DNA of 64,000 nucleotides from Oscillospiraceae bacterium Marseille-Q3528 (GCA_018223385.1 JAGTTR010000002.1:1-64000); one strand, 5' to 3'; positions 18,390 through 28,312 are shown, counted from the stretch's first letter. Notes: a model not told the origin generated them from the letters alone. Translations and numbers: made by a program.

Positions 18390-20561
18390 ATGTACAAGAG
18401 TTTTTCAATGGAACTGGCCGGAAGAACACTGACTGTTGATGTTGGCAGAGTGGCGGCACAGGCAAACGGTGCAGCATTCATGCATTACGGAGACACCACC
18501 ATTCTTTCCACTGCAACCGCTTCCGAGAAGCCCAGAGACGGTATTGATTTCTTCCCTCTGAGCGTGGAGTATGAAGAGAAATTATACGCTTCGGGAAAGA
18601 TCCCCGGAGGTTTCAACAAGAGAGAGGGAAAGGCATCCGAGCATGCGATCCTGACATCCCGTGTCATCGACCGTCCCATGCGTCCGCTGTTCCCGAAGGA
18701 TTACCGCAATGACGTGACCCTGAACAACCTGGTGATGTCTGTGGATCCCGAGTGTGCACCGGAGGTTGTTGCCATGCTTGGTTCCGCTATCGCAACGGCA
18801 ATCTCTGACATCCCGTTTGACGGCCCCTGCGCCATGTGCCAGGTAGGCATGATCGACGGCGAGTTTGTATTCAACCCCAGCTATGCACAGGACAAGCTGT
18901 CCGACCTGCATCTGACGGTTGCATCTACCCGTGAGAAAGTGATCATGATCGAGGCAGGCGCCAACGAAGTGCCGGAGGCAAAGATGATCGAGGCTATTTT
19001 TGCAGGCCATGCCCTGAACCAGCAGATTATCGAGTTCATCGACAAGATCGTTGCTGAGTGCGGTAAAGAGAAGCACAGCTACACCAGCTGCGCGGTTCCG
19101 GAAGAGCTGTTTGCAGCCATCCGTGAGATCGTAACCCCCGAGCAGATGGAAGAGGCTGTATTCACAGATGTGAAGCAGGTTCGTGAGGCCAACATCAGCG
19201 CCATCAAGGATCGGCTGGCAGAGGCTTTTGCTGATAACGAAGAGTGGTTGGCCGTTCTGGATGAGGCTGTTTACCAGTACCAGAAGAAGACCGTCCGCAA
19301 GATGATCCTGAAAGACCACAAGCGCCCGGATGGAAGAGCCATCAACCAGATCCGTCCGCTGGCAGCTGAGATCGATATTATCCCGAGAGTACACGGTTCT
19401 GCCATGTTCACCAGAGGACAGACACAGATCTGCAACGTGACCACACTGGCGCCGCTTTCCGAGGCACAGAGACTGGATGGCCTGGACGAGACCGTAACCT
19501 CCAAGCGTTACATGCATCAGTACAACTTCCCGTCCTACTCCGTAGGCGAGACAAAGCCCAGCAGAGGACCGGGACGTCGTGAGATCGGCCACGGTGCACT
19601 GGCTGAGCGTGCGCTGCTGCCGGTACTTCCCTCTGAGGAAGAGTTCCCTTACGCCATCAGAAGCGTATCCGAGACCTTCGAGTCCAACGGTTCCACTTCT
19701 CAGGCAAGTGTGTGTGCATCCTGTATGTCCCTGATGGCTGCAGGTGTGCCCATCAAAAAGCAGGTAGCAGGTATTTCCACAGGTCTGGTGACCGGAGATA
19801 CCGATGATGATTATATCGTACTCACCGATATCCAGGGCCTGGAGGACTTCTTCGGCGATATGGACTTCAAGGTGGCAGGTACCCATGACGGTATCACTGC
19901 GATCCAGATGGATATCAAGATCCACGGCCTGACCCGTCCGATCATCGAGGAGGCCATTGCCCGCACGAAGGAAGCAAGAGAGTACATCCTCAACGAGATC
20001 ATGACACCCTGCATCGCTGAGCCGAGAAAAGAAGTAGGCAAGTATGCACCGAAGATCGTACAGATCATGATCGATCCGGCCAAGATCGGCGATGTGGTTG
20101 GCCAGAGAGGCAAGACCATCAACACCATCATCGAGCGCACCGGCGTGAAGATCGACATCACAGACGATGGCGCAGTATCTATCTGCGGCACCGACAAAGA
20201 GATGATGGACAAGGCAGTAGACATGATCCGCATCATCACCACCGACTTTGAGGCAGGACAGATCTTCACAGGTACTGTTGTCAGCATCAAGGAATTCGGC
20301 GCTTTCATCGAGTTCGCTCCCGGCAAGGAGGGAATGGTACACATTTCCAAGATCGCCAAAGAGAGAATCAATCGCGTAGAGGATGTTCTGACCCTTGGTG
20401 ATCAGGTAACCGTTGTTTGCCTGGGCAAGGACAAGATGGGCAGAATCAGCTTCTCCATGAAAGATGTCGGCAAGGATGTCACCAAGCTTAAAGACGATGA
20501 CAGAGACAGACGTGACAACAGAAGAGATAACAGAGACAGAAAGCACGCAGATCACGAGTAA
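18390..20561 (+). CDS. pnp: Polyribonucleotide nucleotidyltransferase (PNPase)
   Basis: 723 aa, a phosphorolytic 3'-5' exoribonuclease. Two RNase PH domains flank an all-helical domain; the second has GRREIGHGALAERALLPV and TGLVTGDTDDDYIVLTDIQG. A KH domain (IGDVVGQRGKTINTIIE) and an S1 domain (GTVVSIKEFGAFIEF) follow. The tail is rich in Arg, Asp and Asn. AAAGGAG precedes the ATG; a long leader hairpin and a strong terminator flank it. Confidence 0.97.
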   Translation: MYKSFSMELAGRTLTVDVGRVAAQANGAAFMHYGDTTILSTATASEKPRDGIDFFPLSVEYEEKLYASGKIPGGFNKREGKASEHAILTSRVIDRPMRPLFPKDYRNDVTLNNLVMSVDPECAPEVVAMLGSAIATAISDIPFDGPCAMCQVGMIDGEFVFNPSYAQDKLSDLHLTVASTREKVIMIEAGANEVPEAKMIEAIFAGHALNQQIIEFIDKIVAECGKEKHSYTSCAVPEELFAAIREIVTPEQMEEAVFTDVKQVREANISAIKDRLAEAFADNEEWLAVLDEAVYQYQKKTVRKMILKDHKRPDGRAINQIRPLAAEIDIIPRVHGSAMFTRGQTQICNVTTLAPLSEAQRLDGLDETVTSKRYMHQYNFPSYSVGETKPSRGPGRREIGHGALAERALLPVLPSEEEFPYAIRSVSETFESNGSTSQASVCASCMSLMAAGVPIKKQVAGISTGLVTGDTDDDYIVLTDIQGLEDFFGDMDFKVAGTHDGITAIQMDIKIHGLTRPIIEEAIARTKEAREYILNEIMTPCIAEPRKEVGKYAPKIVQIMIDPAKIGDVVGQRGKTINTIIERTGVKIDITDDGAVSICGTDKEMMDKAVDMIRIITTDFEAGQIFTGTVVSIKEFGAFIEFAPGKEGMVHISKIAKERINRVEDVLTLGDQVTVVCLGKDKMGRISFSMKDVGKDVTKLKDDDRDRRDNRRDNRDRKHADHE

Positions 20562-20591
20562 GCGCATCGGCGGCTGAAAAAGCAGGATATG

Positions 20592-20638
20592 GCCTGCGGG
20601 TTCCTTTTCGGAGGAATCCGCGGGCTTCTCTTTTTTTT
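20592..20638 (+). terminator. pnp terminator
   Basis: GCCTGCGGGTTCC pairs with GGAATCCGCGGGC (13 bp, two G-U) and is followed by TTCTC and eight T. Confidence 0.9.
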
Positions 20639-20667
20639 GCAGAAAAATCATGCTATAATGATGTGAG

Positions 20668-20788
20668 CGAACCGCCTGCGACAGCAGGCGATAGAGCGCG
20701 GCAGCGCGGGTTCGTGAGTTTGGAACAACGAACGAACAAGTCTGTGTAAACAGGTGAAGAAGCACGACAGTGCGGGTTCGTGAGTTTG
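20668..20788 (+). repeat. Tandem pair of small structured repeats (second repeat family)
   Basis: Two units, 20668-20714 and 20733-20780, fold alike. CGAAC(C)/(G)GTTCG closes two hairpins: GCCTGC-gaca-GCAGGC and GCGC-ggca-GCGC in unit 1, CTGT-gtaa-ACAG and GCAC-gaca-GTGC in unit 2. Each unit ends with the same TGAGTTTG. The stems differ in sequence but keep pairing. A TATAAT at 20654-20659 lies just upstream, so the pair may be transcribed as the leader of the exonuclease gene. Confidence 0.7.
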
Positions 20789-20821
20789 AGCGGAAAGTTA
20801 TCATCGAACGGAGGATATTTT

Positions 20822-21574
20822 ATGAAGTTGATTTCCTGGAATGTGAATGGCCTGCGTGCCTGTGTGCAGAAGGGCTTTTTGGAATATTTTCAGCAGGTGG
20901 ATGCGGATGTTTTCTGCATTCAGGAGAGCAAGCTGCAGGAGGGGCAGATCGACCTGGATCTGCCGGGATATCACCAGTACTGGAATTATGCGGTGAAGAA
21001 GGGCTATTCGGGCACGGCCATGTTCACGAAGCAGGAGCCGTTGTCGGTGTCCTACGGCATTGGCATGGAGGAGCACGACCAGGAGGGACGTGTCATTACG
21101 GCGGAGTTTCCGGAATACTATGTGGTGACGGTGTACACGCCCAATTCCCAGAATGAGCTGGCGCGACTGCCATACCGGATGCAGTGGGAGGAGGATTTCC
21201 TCGCGTATCTGAAAAAACTGGAGGGGAAGAAGCCGGTGATCTTCTGCGGTGACCTGAACGTGGCGCATCGGGAGATTGATCTGAAAAATCCCAAGACGAA
21301 CCGGAAGAATGCCGGATTTACCGATGAGGAGCGGGCAAAGTTTTCTCATGTGCTGGAATCCGGGTTTATTGACACGTACCGTTATTTTTACCCGGATCAG
21401 GAGGGCGTCTACAGCTGGTGGTCGTACCGTTTCAAGGCAAGAGAGAAGAATGCAGGGTGGCGCATCGACTATTTCTGCGTGTCAGAGAGCCTGAAAGACC
21501 GGCTGGTGAGCGCTTCCATTCATACCGAGGTGACAGGCTCAGACCATTGTCCTGTGGAACTGGTCATCGAGTGA
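20822..21574 (+). CDS. xthA: Exodeoxyribonuclease III (AP endonuclease family)
   Basis: 250 aa, Mg-dependent endonuclease/exonuclease/phosphatase fold acting at abasic sites in base-excision repair. Motifs are [18 protein letters not shown] (metal Glu), [14 protein letters not shown] and the C-terminal GSDHCPVEL catalytic His. ATG 20822 has GGAGG (20810-20814) 7 bases before it; the frame is open further upstream through the structured repeat, but that part is not plausible protein. Confidence 0.93.
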   Translation: MKLISWNVNGLRACVQKGFLEYFQQVDADVFCIQESKLQEGQIDLDLPGYHQYWNYAVKKGYSGTAMFTKQEPLSVSYGIGMEEHDQEGRVITAEFPEYYVVTVYTPNSQNELARLPYRMQWEEDFLAYLKKLEGKKPVIFCGDLNVAHREIDLKNPKTNRKNAGFTDEERAKFSHVLESGFIDTYRYFYPDQEGVYSWWSYRFKAREKNAGWRIDYFCVSESLKDRLVSASIHTEVTGSDHCPVELVIE

Positions 21575-21686
21575 CAGGTTGCGCATCCTGATGAGAGCGA
21601 AAGAAACGTAATGCCAGAAAACAGACGGGATGATAACAAATGAGAGAGAATGGTAAGATGGGCCGAGGAAGGATAGACAGAGACAT

Positions 21687-23561
21687 ATGAATTTACTGAC
21701 AGCGGAACAACTGACAAAAGCATACGGAGAGCGGAAAATTTTCGATGAGGCGGATTTTTCCATTCAGGAGGGAGAGAAGATCGGGATCATCGGTGTGAAT
21801 GGCACCGGTAAATCTACCCTGCTGAAAATTCTGGCCGGGCAGGAGGAATGCGATGACGGGCAGATCACCATGGGCAATAATCTGAAAATCGCGTATCTGC
21901 CCCAGACGCCGGTGTTCGAGCAGGGAGATACGGTGCTGGAAGCGGCGCTGAAGGGCAATGTATCCGCATCCGCAGATGACCGGTGGACGAGAGAGGCGGA
22001 GGCCAAGGCCATGCTCAATGAGCTGGATCTGACGGATTTTGACCAGCCGGTGGAGCAGCTGTCCGGCGGACAGCGCAAACGGGCGGCCCTTGTCCGGGTG
22101 CTGATGAGCGAAGGGGATATCCTGATCCTGGATGAGCCCACCAACCATCTGGATCACGAGATGTCCCAGTGGCTGGAAAATTATCTGCTGAAATTCCGGG
22201 GAGCTATTGTGCTGGTGACCCATGACCGGTATTTTCTGGATCGGGTGGTGACCCGGATCGTGGAGATCGATCATGGGAAATTTTACAGCTATCCAGGCAG
22301 CTATTCCCGGTTTGTGGAGCTGAAAGCGGAGCGGCAGAATATGGAGATCGCCACGGAGCGGAAACGACAGAGCATTCTGCGCACGGAGCTGCAATGGCTC
22401 ATGCGGGGGGCCAGAGCCCGTTCCACCAAGCAGAAAGCCCATATCCAGCGCATTGAACAGATGCAGGAGATCCAGGCACCGGATGTGGCGGAACAGAAGG
22501 TGGAGATGAGTTCCGTGGCCTCCCGTCTGGGGCGCAAGACCATCGAGGCGGAACATATTTCCAAGTCTTATGACGGCAAGGTGCTGTTTGATGACTTTTC
22601 CTATATTTTCCTGAAAGGTGACCGGATCGGCATTGTGGGCAGAAACGGCTGTGGCAAAAGTACGCTTTTGAAGGTGCTCACCGGCAATCTGCCGCCGGAT
22701 AGCGGCAGTGTGGATTTTGGAAGCACAGTAAAGATCGCCTATTTTTCCCAGGAAAATGAAGCGCTGGATGAGCGGCTGAAGGCCATCGAGTATGTGCGGG
22801 AGGGGGCCGAATACATTCGGACGAAGGACGGCGTCATCACGGCCTCTGCCATGCTGGAGCGGTTCCTGTTTGACGGGGAGAAGCAGTGGACGCAGATTTC
22901 CCGTCTGTCCGGCGGAGAGAAGCGGCGGCTGTATCTGCTGCGTCTGCTCATGGAAGCGCCCAATGTGCTCATTCTGGACGAGCCCACCAATGACCTGGAC
23001 ATCCGCACGCTGACGGTGCTGGAGGACTATCTGGACGAGTTCGAGGGCATTGTCATCACCGTATCCCATGATCGGTATTTTTTGGATCGGGTGGTGCGCA
23101 GAATCTTTGCCTTCGAGGGCGGCGGACAGGTGCGCCAGTATGAGGGCGGCTACTCGGATTATGACGCCGTGCGCACCCGGGAAGGGCGAAATCCGGAGGA
23201 CAGTGACAGTGTTGACGGGAAAAACAGCAGAACCGGCGCGGTAGACGGCATTGACCAGGCGGAAACGGGAAACAGCGAAGCAGCTTCCAAACGGCCGCCC
23301 CGGGAGAAAAAGTTAAAGCTTTCCTATAAAGAGGAGCGGGAAGCGGCAGTGATCGACGATGAGATCGCGGCGCTGGAGGAGAAGATTCAGGATCTGGAAG
23401 AGCAGATCTCCTCCAATGCCAGCAATTTTGTAAAATTAAATGAACTGATGGCGCAGAAGGCCCAGGCGGAGGAAGCGTTGGAACAGAAAATGGACCGCTG
23501 GGTGTATCTCAACGATCTGATGGAACAGATTGCGCGGGAACGGGCAGAAAAGAAAGGGTGA
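21687..23561 (+). CDS. uup: ABC-F family ATPase, Uup type
   Basis: 624 aa soluble protein with two ABC domains. The first has GVNGTGKSTLLK, LSGGQRKRAAL and LILDEPTNHLD; the second has GRNGCGKSTLLK, LSGGEKRRLYLL and LILDEPTNDLD. The inter-domain linker is basic. The C-terminus (about 540-620) is a charged coiled coil like the Uup C-terminal domain. It probably acts at ribosomes or on DNA integrity as other ABC-F members do. No membrane segments. Confidence 0.82.
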   Translation: MNLLTAEQLTKAYGERKIFDEADFSIQEGEKIGIIGVNGTGKSTLLKILAGQEECDDGQITMGNNLKIAYLPQTPVFEQGDTVLEAALKGNVSASADDRWTREAEAKAMLNELDLTDFDQPVEQLSGGQRKRAALVRVLMSEGDILILDEPTNHLDHEMSQWLENYLLKFRGAIVLVTHDRYFLDRVVTRIVEIDHGKFYSYPGSYSRFVELKAERQNMEIATERKRQSILRTELQWLMRGARARSTKQKAHIQRIEQMQEIQAPDVAEQKVEMSSVASRLGRKTIEAEHISKSYDGKVLFDDFSYIFLKGDRIGIVGRNGCGKSTLLKVLTGNLPPDSGSVDFGSTVKIAYFSQENEALDERLKAIEYVREGAEYIRTKDGVITASAMLERFLFDGEKQWTQISRLSGGEKRRLYLLRLLMEAPNVLILDEPTNDLDIRTLTVLEDYLDEFEGIVITVSHDRYFLDRVVRRIFAFEGGGQVRQYEGGYSDYDAVRTREGRNPEDSDSVDGKNSRTGAVDGIDQAETGNSEAASKRPPREKKLKLSYKEEREAAVIDDEIAALEEKIQDLEEQISSNASNFVKLNELMAQKAQAEEALEQKMDRWVYLNDLMEQIARERAEKKG

Positions 23562-23565
23562 TCAG

Positions 23566-25605
23566 GTGAAAAAGCAGACAGACAAAACCTATCATTTGAT
23601 GAAAGGGGAACCTTATCCGCTGGGGGCTGTCGTGAAACATGGCGGTGTCAATTTCTGCGTGGCCCTTTCTTCTCTGGCCGAGGATGCACTTTCCCAAGAG
23701 ACGAAGCCGGAGTCATGTTCTGCTGAATCGTCAGTGAAGCAAATCACACGCACAGCTTTCACAGTGGATCAAAGGCCGGGAACCCCAGCAGTCAACTCGG
23801 GGAGCGTAAAGAATCAGCAGCCGGAGGCAGAACCGACATCCCGGCTGTCCCTATGCCTTTATCATCCCGGCGAAGCCACGCCTTTTTGCCAGCTGGATTT
23901 TACAGAAGAACACCGCATCGGCGATCTTTACTTTTCCAGATTGGAGCCGCTGCCGCCCAAAGACTGCACCTATTCCTTTCTTCTGGACGGCGTGGAGTTC
24001 TGTGATCCTGCTGCCAGAAGCATCTGCGGGCGGGAGGTATTCGGCCGGGAACCGGGGCCGCTGCGGGGGCAGTTTGTCCGGGACACTTACGACTGGGACG
24101 GTGACTGTGCACCGCAGATTGCCTATGAGGATGCCATTTTGTATACCGGTCACGTGCGGCATCTGACCATGGATCCCAGCGCCCGGGTGAAAAAGAAGGG
24201 GACCTTTGCAGGGATCATAGAACGGATCCCTTATCTGCAGGCACTGGGCATCAATATGCTGGAGCTGCAGCCGGTATATGAGTTTGGCGAGCTGCTGCCA
24301 AGACCGGTGAGTTCCATGGCCTATTTTGCCCGTTCCGAAAAACAGGAGCATCATTATAAAAAGAACTGCTGGGGCTATGGCCCGGGCTTCTATTTTGCAC
24401 CCAAGGCTTCTTTTGCCTGGGGAAAGGATGCGGGAAAAGAGTGTAAGGATCTGGTGAAGGCTCTGCACCGGGCGGGCATCGAACTGATCCTGGAATTCTA
24501 TTTCCCGGCCCATACCTATCCGGGGCTGATGGTGGACTGCCTGAAATACTGGCTGCTGGAATATCATGTGGATGGTTTTCACATAAGCGGGTTTGACTTG
24601 CCCCTGGAACTGATCGCCAGGGAACCGCTGCTGGCGGGCGTCAAGCTGTTGGGCAATGGGTTCCGGACGGAAGAGATTTACCCGGACGGACATCTGCCGA
24701 AGGTGCGGCGTCTGGCGGAGGTGCACGACGGGCCGCAGATGGATATGCGCCGGTTCCTTCGGGGAGAGGAAGGGCAGATCGGCGGCTTTGCGGCAAGGCT
24801 GCGGAACAATCCCACGGACCGGGCGGTGGTCAATTATGTGGCTTCCCACAACGGGTTCACCCTGGCAGATCTGGTCTGCTATGAGGAGAAGCACAACGAG
24901 GCCAACGGGGAAGACAACCGGGACGGCAGCGATTATAACTGCAGCTGTAATTACGGCGAAGAGGGAAAGAGCCGGAAAAAGAAGATCAACGACATCCGGG
25001 CAAGGCAGGTGCGCAATGCCCTGCTCATGGTATTTCTCGCCCAGGGTGTGCCGTGTCTCCATGCCGGGGACGAGTGCGGCAACAGCCAGCAGGGCAACAA
25101 CAATGCCTACGGTCTGGATGACCCCACTGCCTGGATCCAGTATGATCGCAGCAGGGCAGGGGACTCTCTGCGCCGTTTTACAGAGAAGCTGATCGCTTTT
25201 CGAAAGGCCCATCGGGTGTTCCATCAGGCAGGGGAACTGCAGGGCATGGATGTGTCCGGCTGCGGCTGCCCGGACATTTCTTTCCACGGCAGACATGTGT
25301 GGTATCCGGAGTTTGACGGTGTCAGCCGCCAGCTGGGGGTACTCTATGCGGGAGCCGGTGTGGGAGACAGTTATTTTTACACGGCATATAATATGTATGG
25401 AGAGGAGAAATCCTTTGCGCTGCCCCATCTGCCCAAAGGCATGTGCTGGGAGCGGGTCATCGACACGTCTCTGCCGGAGGCGGAAATGTTTCCGGAAAGC
25501 CCCGAGCAAAAGGCGTTGGAGGCGCAGAAAGAAATGATTGTAAAAGGCAGGACCGTGGTGGTACTGGAAGGTCGGCTGCCGGGAGGAAAAGATGACACAG
25601 TATGA
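23566..25605 (+). CDS. GH13 isoamylase/GlgX-like protein, probably without the usual catalytic residues
   Basis: 679 aa. Overall similarity is to GlgX-type debranching enzymes: an N-terminal CBM48-like region, then a (beta/alpha)8 barrel with KHNEANGEDNRDGS, GVPCLHAGDECGNSQQGNNN and a C-terminal beta domain. The three catalytic positions look changed: VDGFHIS in place of VDGFRFD, GVKLLGNGF where the acid/base motif LIAEPW is expected, and ASHNGF in place of AHDGF. A low-complexity insert lies at about 45-85. GTG 23566 follows the uup stop (TGA at 23559-23561). It could bind rather than cut glycogen. Alignment around the nucleophile is uncertain. Confidence 0.72.
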   Translation: MKKQTDKTYHLMKGEPYPLGAVVKHGGVNFCVALSSLAEDALSQETKPESCSAESSVKQITRTAFTVDQRPGTPAVNSGSVKNQQPEAEPTSRLSLCLYHPGEATPFCQLDFTEEHRIGDLYFSRLEPLPPKDCTYSFLLDGVEFCDPAARSICGREVFGREPGPLRGQFVRDTYDWDGDCAPQIAYEDAILYTGHVRHLTMDPSARVKKKGTFAGIIERIPYLQALGINMLELQPVYEFGELLPRPVSSMAYFARSEKQEHHYKKNCWGYGPGFYFAPKASFAWGKDAGKECKDLVKALHRAGIELILEFYFPAHTYPGLMVDCLKYWLLEYHVDGFHISGFDLPLELIAREPLLAGVKLLGNGFRTEEIYPDGHLPKVRRLAEVHDGPQMDMRRFLRGEEGQIGGFAARLRNNPTDRAVVNYVASHNGFTLADLVCYEEKHNEANGEDNRDGSDYNCSCNYGEEGKSRKKKINDIRARQVRNALLMVFLAQGVPCLHAGDECGNSQQGNNNAYGLDDPTAWIQYDRSRAGDSLRRFTEKLIAFRKAHRVFHQAGELQGMDVSGCGCPDISFHGRHVWYPEFDGVSRQLGVLYAGAGVGDSYFYTAYNMYGEEKSFALPHLPKGMCWERVIDTSLPEAEMFPESPEQKALEAQKEMIVKGRTVVVLEGRLPGGKDDTV

Positions 25606-26320
25606 GACACCCGAGGCGCAGGAAAACGGTATCTGCGGGAAGGAAAACGGAGGGGGCCGCGGCATAGATGGGTTCTGGCTGAAAATGCTGGCCGTGGTGA
25701 CCATGCTCATCGACCATATCGGCGCTATTTTTTTCCCGGGCGTTCTGTGGATCCGGGCCATCGGCCGTCTGTCCTTTCCTATCTATGCCTTCCTGCTGAC
25801 GGAGGGCTTTCATCACACGAGAAGCACGGACAGCTATCTGAAACGGCTGGTGCTTTTTGCCTGCATTTCCGAGCCGTTTTTTGATCTGGCATTTTATGGC
25901 GAGCTCATCCATCCGGCTCACCAGAATATCTTTTTCACGCTGGCGCTGTCCCTGTTCATGCTGGATAAATGCAGGGACGAGAAGGCTTACTGGAAAAATA
26001 TGGGATGGCTTCTGGGCGTTATGATCACGGCGGAGCTGCTGCATGTGGACTATGGTTGCGGCGGTGTGCTGGTGGTGCTGCTGTTTGAGCGGCTGCGGGA
26101 GCGGAAAAAACTCATGGCGGCAGCGGTGAGCCTGCTGTTTATTTTCCTGTGGGGCGGCGTCCAGAGCTTTGCGGCACTGGCGCTCCTCCCGATTCTGTTG
26201 TATAATGGGGAGCGCGGCAGGAAGATCAAATACGTTTTTTATACATTTTATCCGGTGCATCTGGCCATTTTATGGCTGCTGAAACTGATCCTGGTGCAGA
26301 TGTACGGATTTCAGGGGTGA
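25592..26320 (+). CDS. TraX family membrane protein
   Basis: 242 aa, about six to seven membrane helices. The TraX family pattern is MLIDHIGAIFFPGVLW and GRLSFPIYAFLLTEGFHHT. The family is related to acyltransferase-3 membrane proteins; TraX of F plasmid acetylates pilin, but chromosomal Firmicute members have no known substrate. GGAGG precedes the ATG, which overlaps the upstream gene by 14 bases, so the two are coupled. Confidence 0.8.
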   Translation: MTQYETPEAQENGICGKENGGGRGIDGFWLKMLAVVTMLIDHIGAIFFPGVLWIRAIGRLSFPIYAFLLTEGFHHTRSTDSYLKRLVLFACISEPFFDLAFYGELIHPAHQNIFFTLALSLFMLDKCRDEKAYWKNMGWLLGVMITAELLHVDYGCGGVLVVLLFERLRERKKLMAAAVSLLFIFLWGGVQSFAALALLPILLYNGERGRKIKYVFYTFYPVHLAILWLLKLILVQMYGFQG

Positions 26321-26323
26321 CAT

Positions 26324-26881
26324 ATGAGACCAATCGCACATTTTAAGACCATCACGAAACATAAGCTGCTGGTGATGCGTTACTGCTTTTCTGTGGGTCT
26401 GTACCGGCAGGGGCTGCTCCACGACATGTCCAAATATTCGCCGACGGAGTTCTGGGTGGGCGCAAAATATTATCAGGGCGTTCAGAGCCCCAACAACGCC
26501 GAACGCATGGACAGGGGCTATTCCTCGGCCTGGCTGCATCACAAGGGGCGCAACAAACACCATTTTGAATACTGGCTGGATTACAGTCTGGATTCGGACA
26601 AGTCCATTGAGGGCATGAAGATGCCGCTGAACTATGCAGTGGAGATGTTTCTGGACCGGGTGGCGGCCGGAAAAATTTATAACGGGGATGCATTTACGCC
26701 GGACGGGCCGCTGAAATATTATGAGAAGGGGCATGCCAAGACCCTTTTGCATCCCAAAACAAGGGAATTGCTGGAATTTTTACTGCATATGTATGCGGAA
26801 AAGGGAGAAAAGGCCACTTTTTCGTACATCAAAATGGAAATATTGGCGAAGAAAGACTGGAATGACTATAATAATTTCTGA
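26324..26881 (+). CDS. DUF5662 family protein
   Basis: 185 aa, soluble. Conserved His/Asp features GLLHDMSKYSPTEF, WLHHKGRNKHHFEYW and a C-terminal helix suggest a metal-binding helical fold resembling HD proteins, but no reaction can be assigned. It lies 3 bases after traX and ends the uup/glgX-like/traX run. Confidence 0.65.
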   Translation: MRPIAHFKTITKHKLLVMRYCFSVGLYRQGLLHDMSKYSPTEFWVGAKYYQGVQSPNNAERMDRGYSSAWLHHKGRNKHHFEYWLDYSLDSDKSIEGMKMPLNYAVEMFLDRVAAGKIYNGDAFTPDGPLKYYEKGHAKTLLHPKTRELLEFLLHMYAEKGEKATFSYIKMEILAKKDWNDYNNF

Positions 26882-26959
26882 ATTAACCTGTTGACAGCAG
26901 AAAAGATTGTATTATTTTATGAAAAATTCAGGAAAAGGAAAGTATTTCCTAAAGACGGG

Positions 26960-26989
26960 TTGACAATGTTCCACAGGAAATAGTATGAT
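26960..26989 (+). promoter_or_regulatory. Promoter of livJ
   Basis: TTGACA (26960-26965), 18 bases and TATGAT (26984-26989). Another TTGACA at 26891 has no well-spaced -10 box. Confidence 0.8.
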
Positions 26990-27005
26990 AAGTGGCAAAT
27001 GGATA

Positions 27006-27060
27006 GAGGGCAAAGGAGTCGGGAGCCTGCAGTTATCTGCAGGCCCATTGTATTTCCCTC
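27006..27060 (+). promoter_or_regulatory. Structured leader ahead of livJ
   Basis: An outer stem GAGGG-c-AAA/TTTCCCTC encloses a perfect hairpin GCCTGCAG-ttat-CTGCAGGC (27025-27044). It ends 16 bases before the livJ Shine-Dalgarno site. No T run follows the inner hairpin. Confidence 0.5.
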
Positions 27061-27090
27061 CCATGCATGAAAGAAAAAGGAGGATATGTT

Positions 27091-28281
27091 ATGAAAAAAG
27101 CAGTAAGTCTTATGCTGATCGCTGCCATGACCGTTGGTCTGACCGCATGCGGAAGCAGCGCAGATGACAGTGCCGCAGCTGACAGCAGCAAACAGGAGAA
27201 CGAGACAGCCACAGATGCGGCTGGTACTTCTACAGATGGTGATGTGTTCGTGATCGGCGGTCTGGGACCTCTGACCGGTGCTGCAGCTTCTTACGGAATC
27301 TCCGTAAAGCAGGGCGCAGAGGTTGCCATTGATGAGATCAATGCGGCAGGCGGCGTACAGGTTGGAGACAAGACCTACACACTGGCACTGAACTTTGCAG
27401 ATGACGAGGCATCCGAGGATAAGGTTATCACCGCTTACAATTCCCTGATGGATTCCGGTATCAATGCACTGCTTGGCTGCGTAACCAGTGGTGCGTGCCT
27501 GGCTGTCATCGACCAGACACAGGCAGACGGTATCCTGCAGATCACCCCGTCCGGTTCCGCTGCAGGCTGTACGGAGTATGACAATGCATTTCGCCTTTGC
27601 TTCACAGATCCGCTGCAGGGTGTTACCCTCGCTGATTATGTGACCGACACCCTTGGCCTGACCAAGGTTGCCATCATCTACAACAATGCAGATGAGTACA
27701 GCACAGGTATCACAGACGCTTTCGTTGAGGAAGCAGGCGCAAAGGGCGCAGAGATCGTTGCCAAAGAGTCCTTCGTTACTGACGATGTAGACTTCAAGAC
27801 ACAGCTGACTTCCATCAAGTCCACAGATGCTGAGGTGATCGTTGTACCGGCATACTATCAGGATGCTACCTACATCACACAGCAGGCCAAGGATCTCGGT
27901 ATCGAGCTTCCCTTCGTAGGAAGTGACGGCTGGGACGGCGTACTGGGTACTGTGACAGATCCCAGCACCGTAGAGGGTGCCGTATTCTTAAGCCCGTTCC
28001 TGGCAACTGACCCGGCTGTTGCAGATTTCGTATCCGCATACGAGAACGCTTACAGTGCGACTCCTGACCAGTTCGCAGCAGACGGCTACGACACTGTATA
28101 TGTGATCAAGGCAGCAATGGAGCAGGCCGGTTCCATCGAGAGCGCAGACCTGATCGCAGCCATGACAGAGATCACCGTTGACGGTGTAACCGGTACCGTT
28201 ACCTTCAATGCAGACGGTGAGCCGGAGAAGGGCGCCAAGTTTGTTAAGATCGTAGACGGCGCTTACACAGCAGTAGAATAA
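27091..28281 (+). CDS. livJ: Branched-chain amino acid ABC transporter, substrate-binding lipoprotein
   Basis: 396 aa. Lipobox LTAC (Cys20) anchors it outside the cell; a Ser/Ala/Thr linker precedes a type 1 periplasmic-binding fold with VIGGLGPLTGAAASYG and QGAEVAIDEINAAGG. ATG 27091 is chosen over 27067 because AAGGAGG (27077-27083) lies 7 bases before it. It captures Leu/Ile/Val or related solutes for LivHMGF. A hairpin after it probably lowers downstream expression. Confidence 0.9.
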   Translation: MKKAVSLMLIAAMTVGLTACGSSADDSAAADSSKQENETATDAAGTSTDGDVFVIGGLGPLTGAAASYGISVKQGAEVAIDEINAAGGVQVGDKTYTLALNFADDEASEDKVITAYNSLMDSGINALLGCVTSGACLAVIDQTQADGILQITPSGSAAGCTEYDNAFRLCFTDPLQGVTLADYVTDTLGLTKVAIIYNNADEYSTGITDAFVEEAGAKGAEIVAKESFVTDDVDFKTQLTSIKSTDAEVIVVPAYYQDATYITQQAKDLGIELPFVGSDGWDGVLGTVTDPSTVEGAVFLSPFLATDPAVADFVSAYENAYSATPDQFAADGYDTVYVIKAAMEQAGSIESADLIAAMTEITVDGVTGTVTFNADGEPEKGAKFVKIVDGAYTAVE

Positions 28282-28312
28282 TCGGTATTCTTTACTTTTG
28301 AACGGCATTGGG

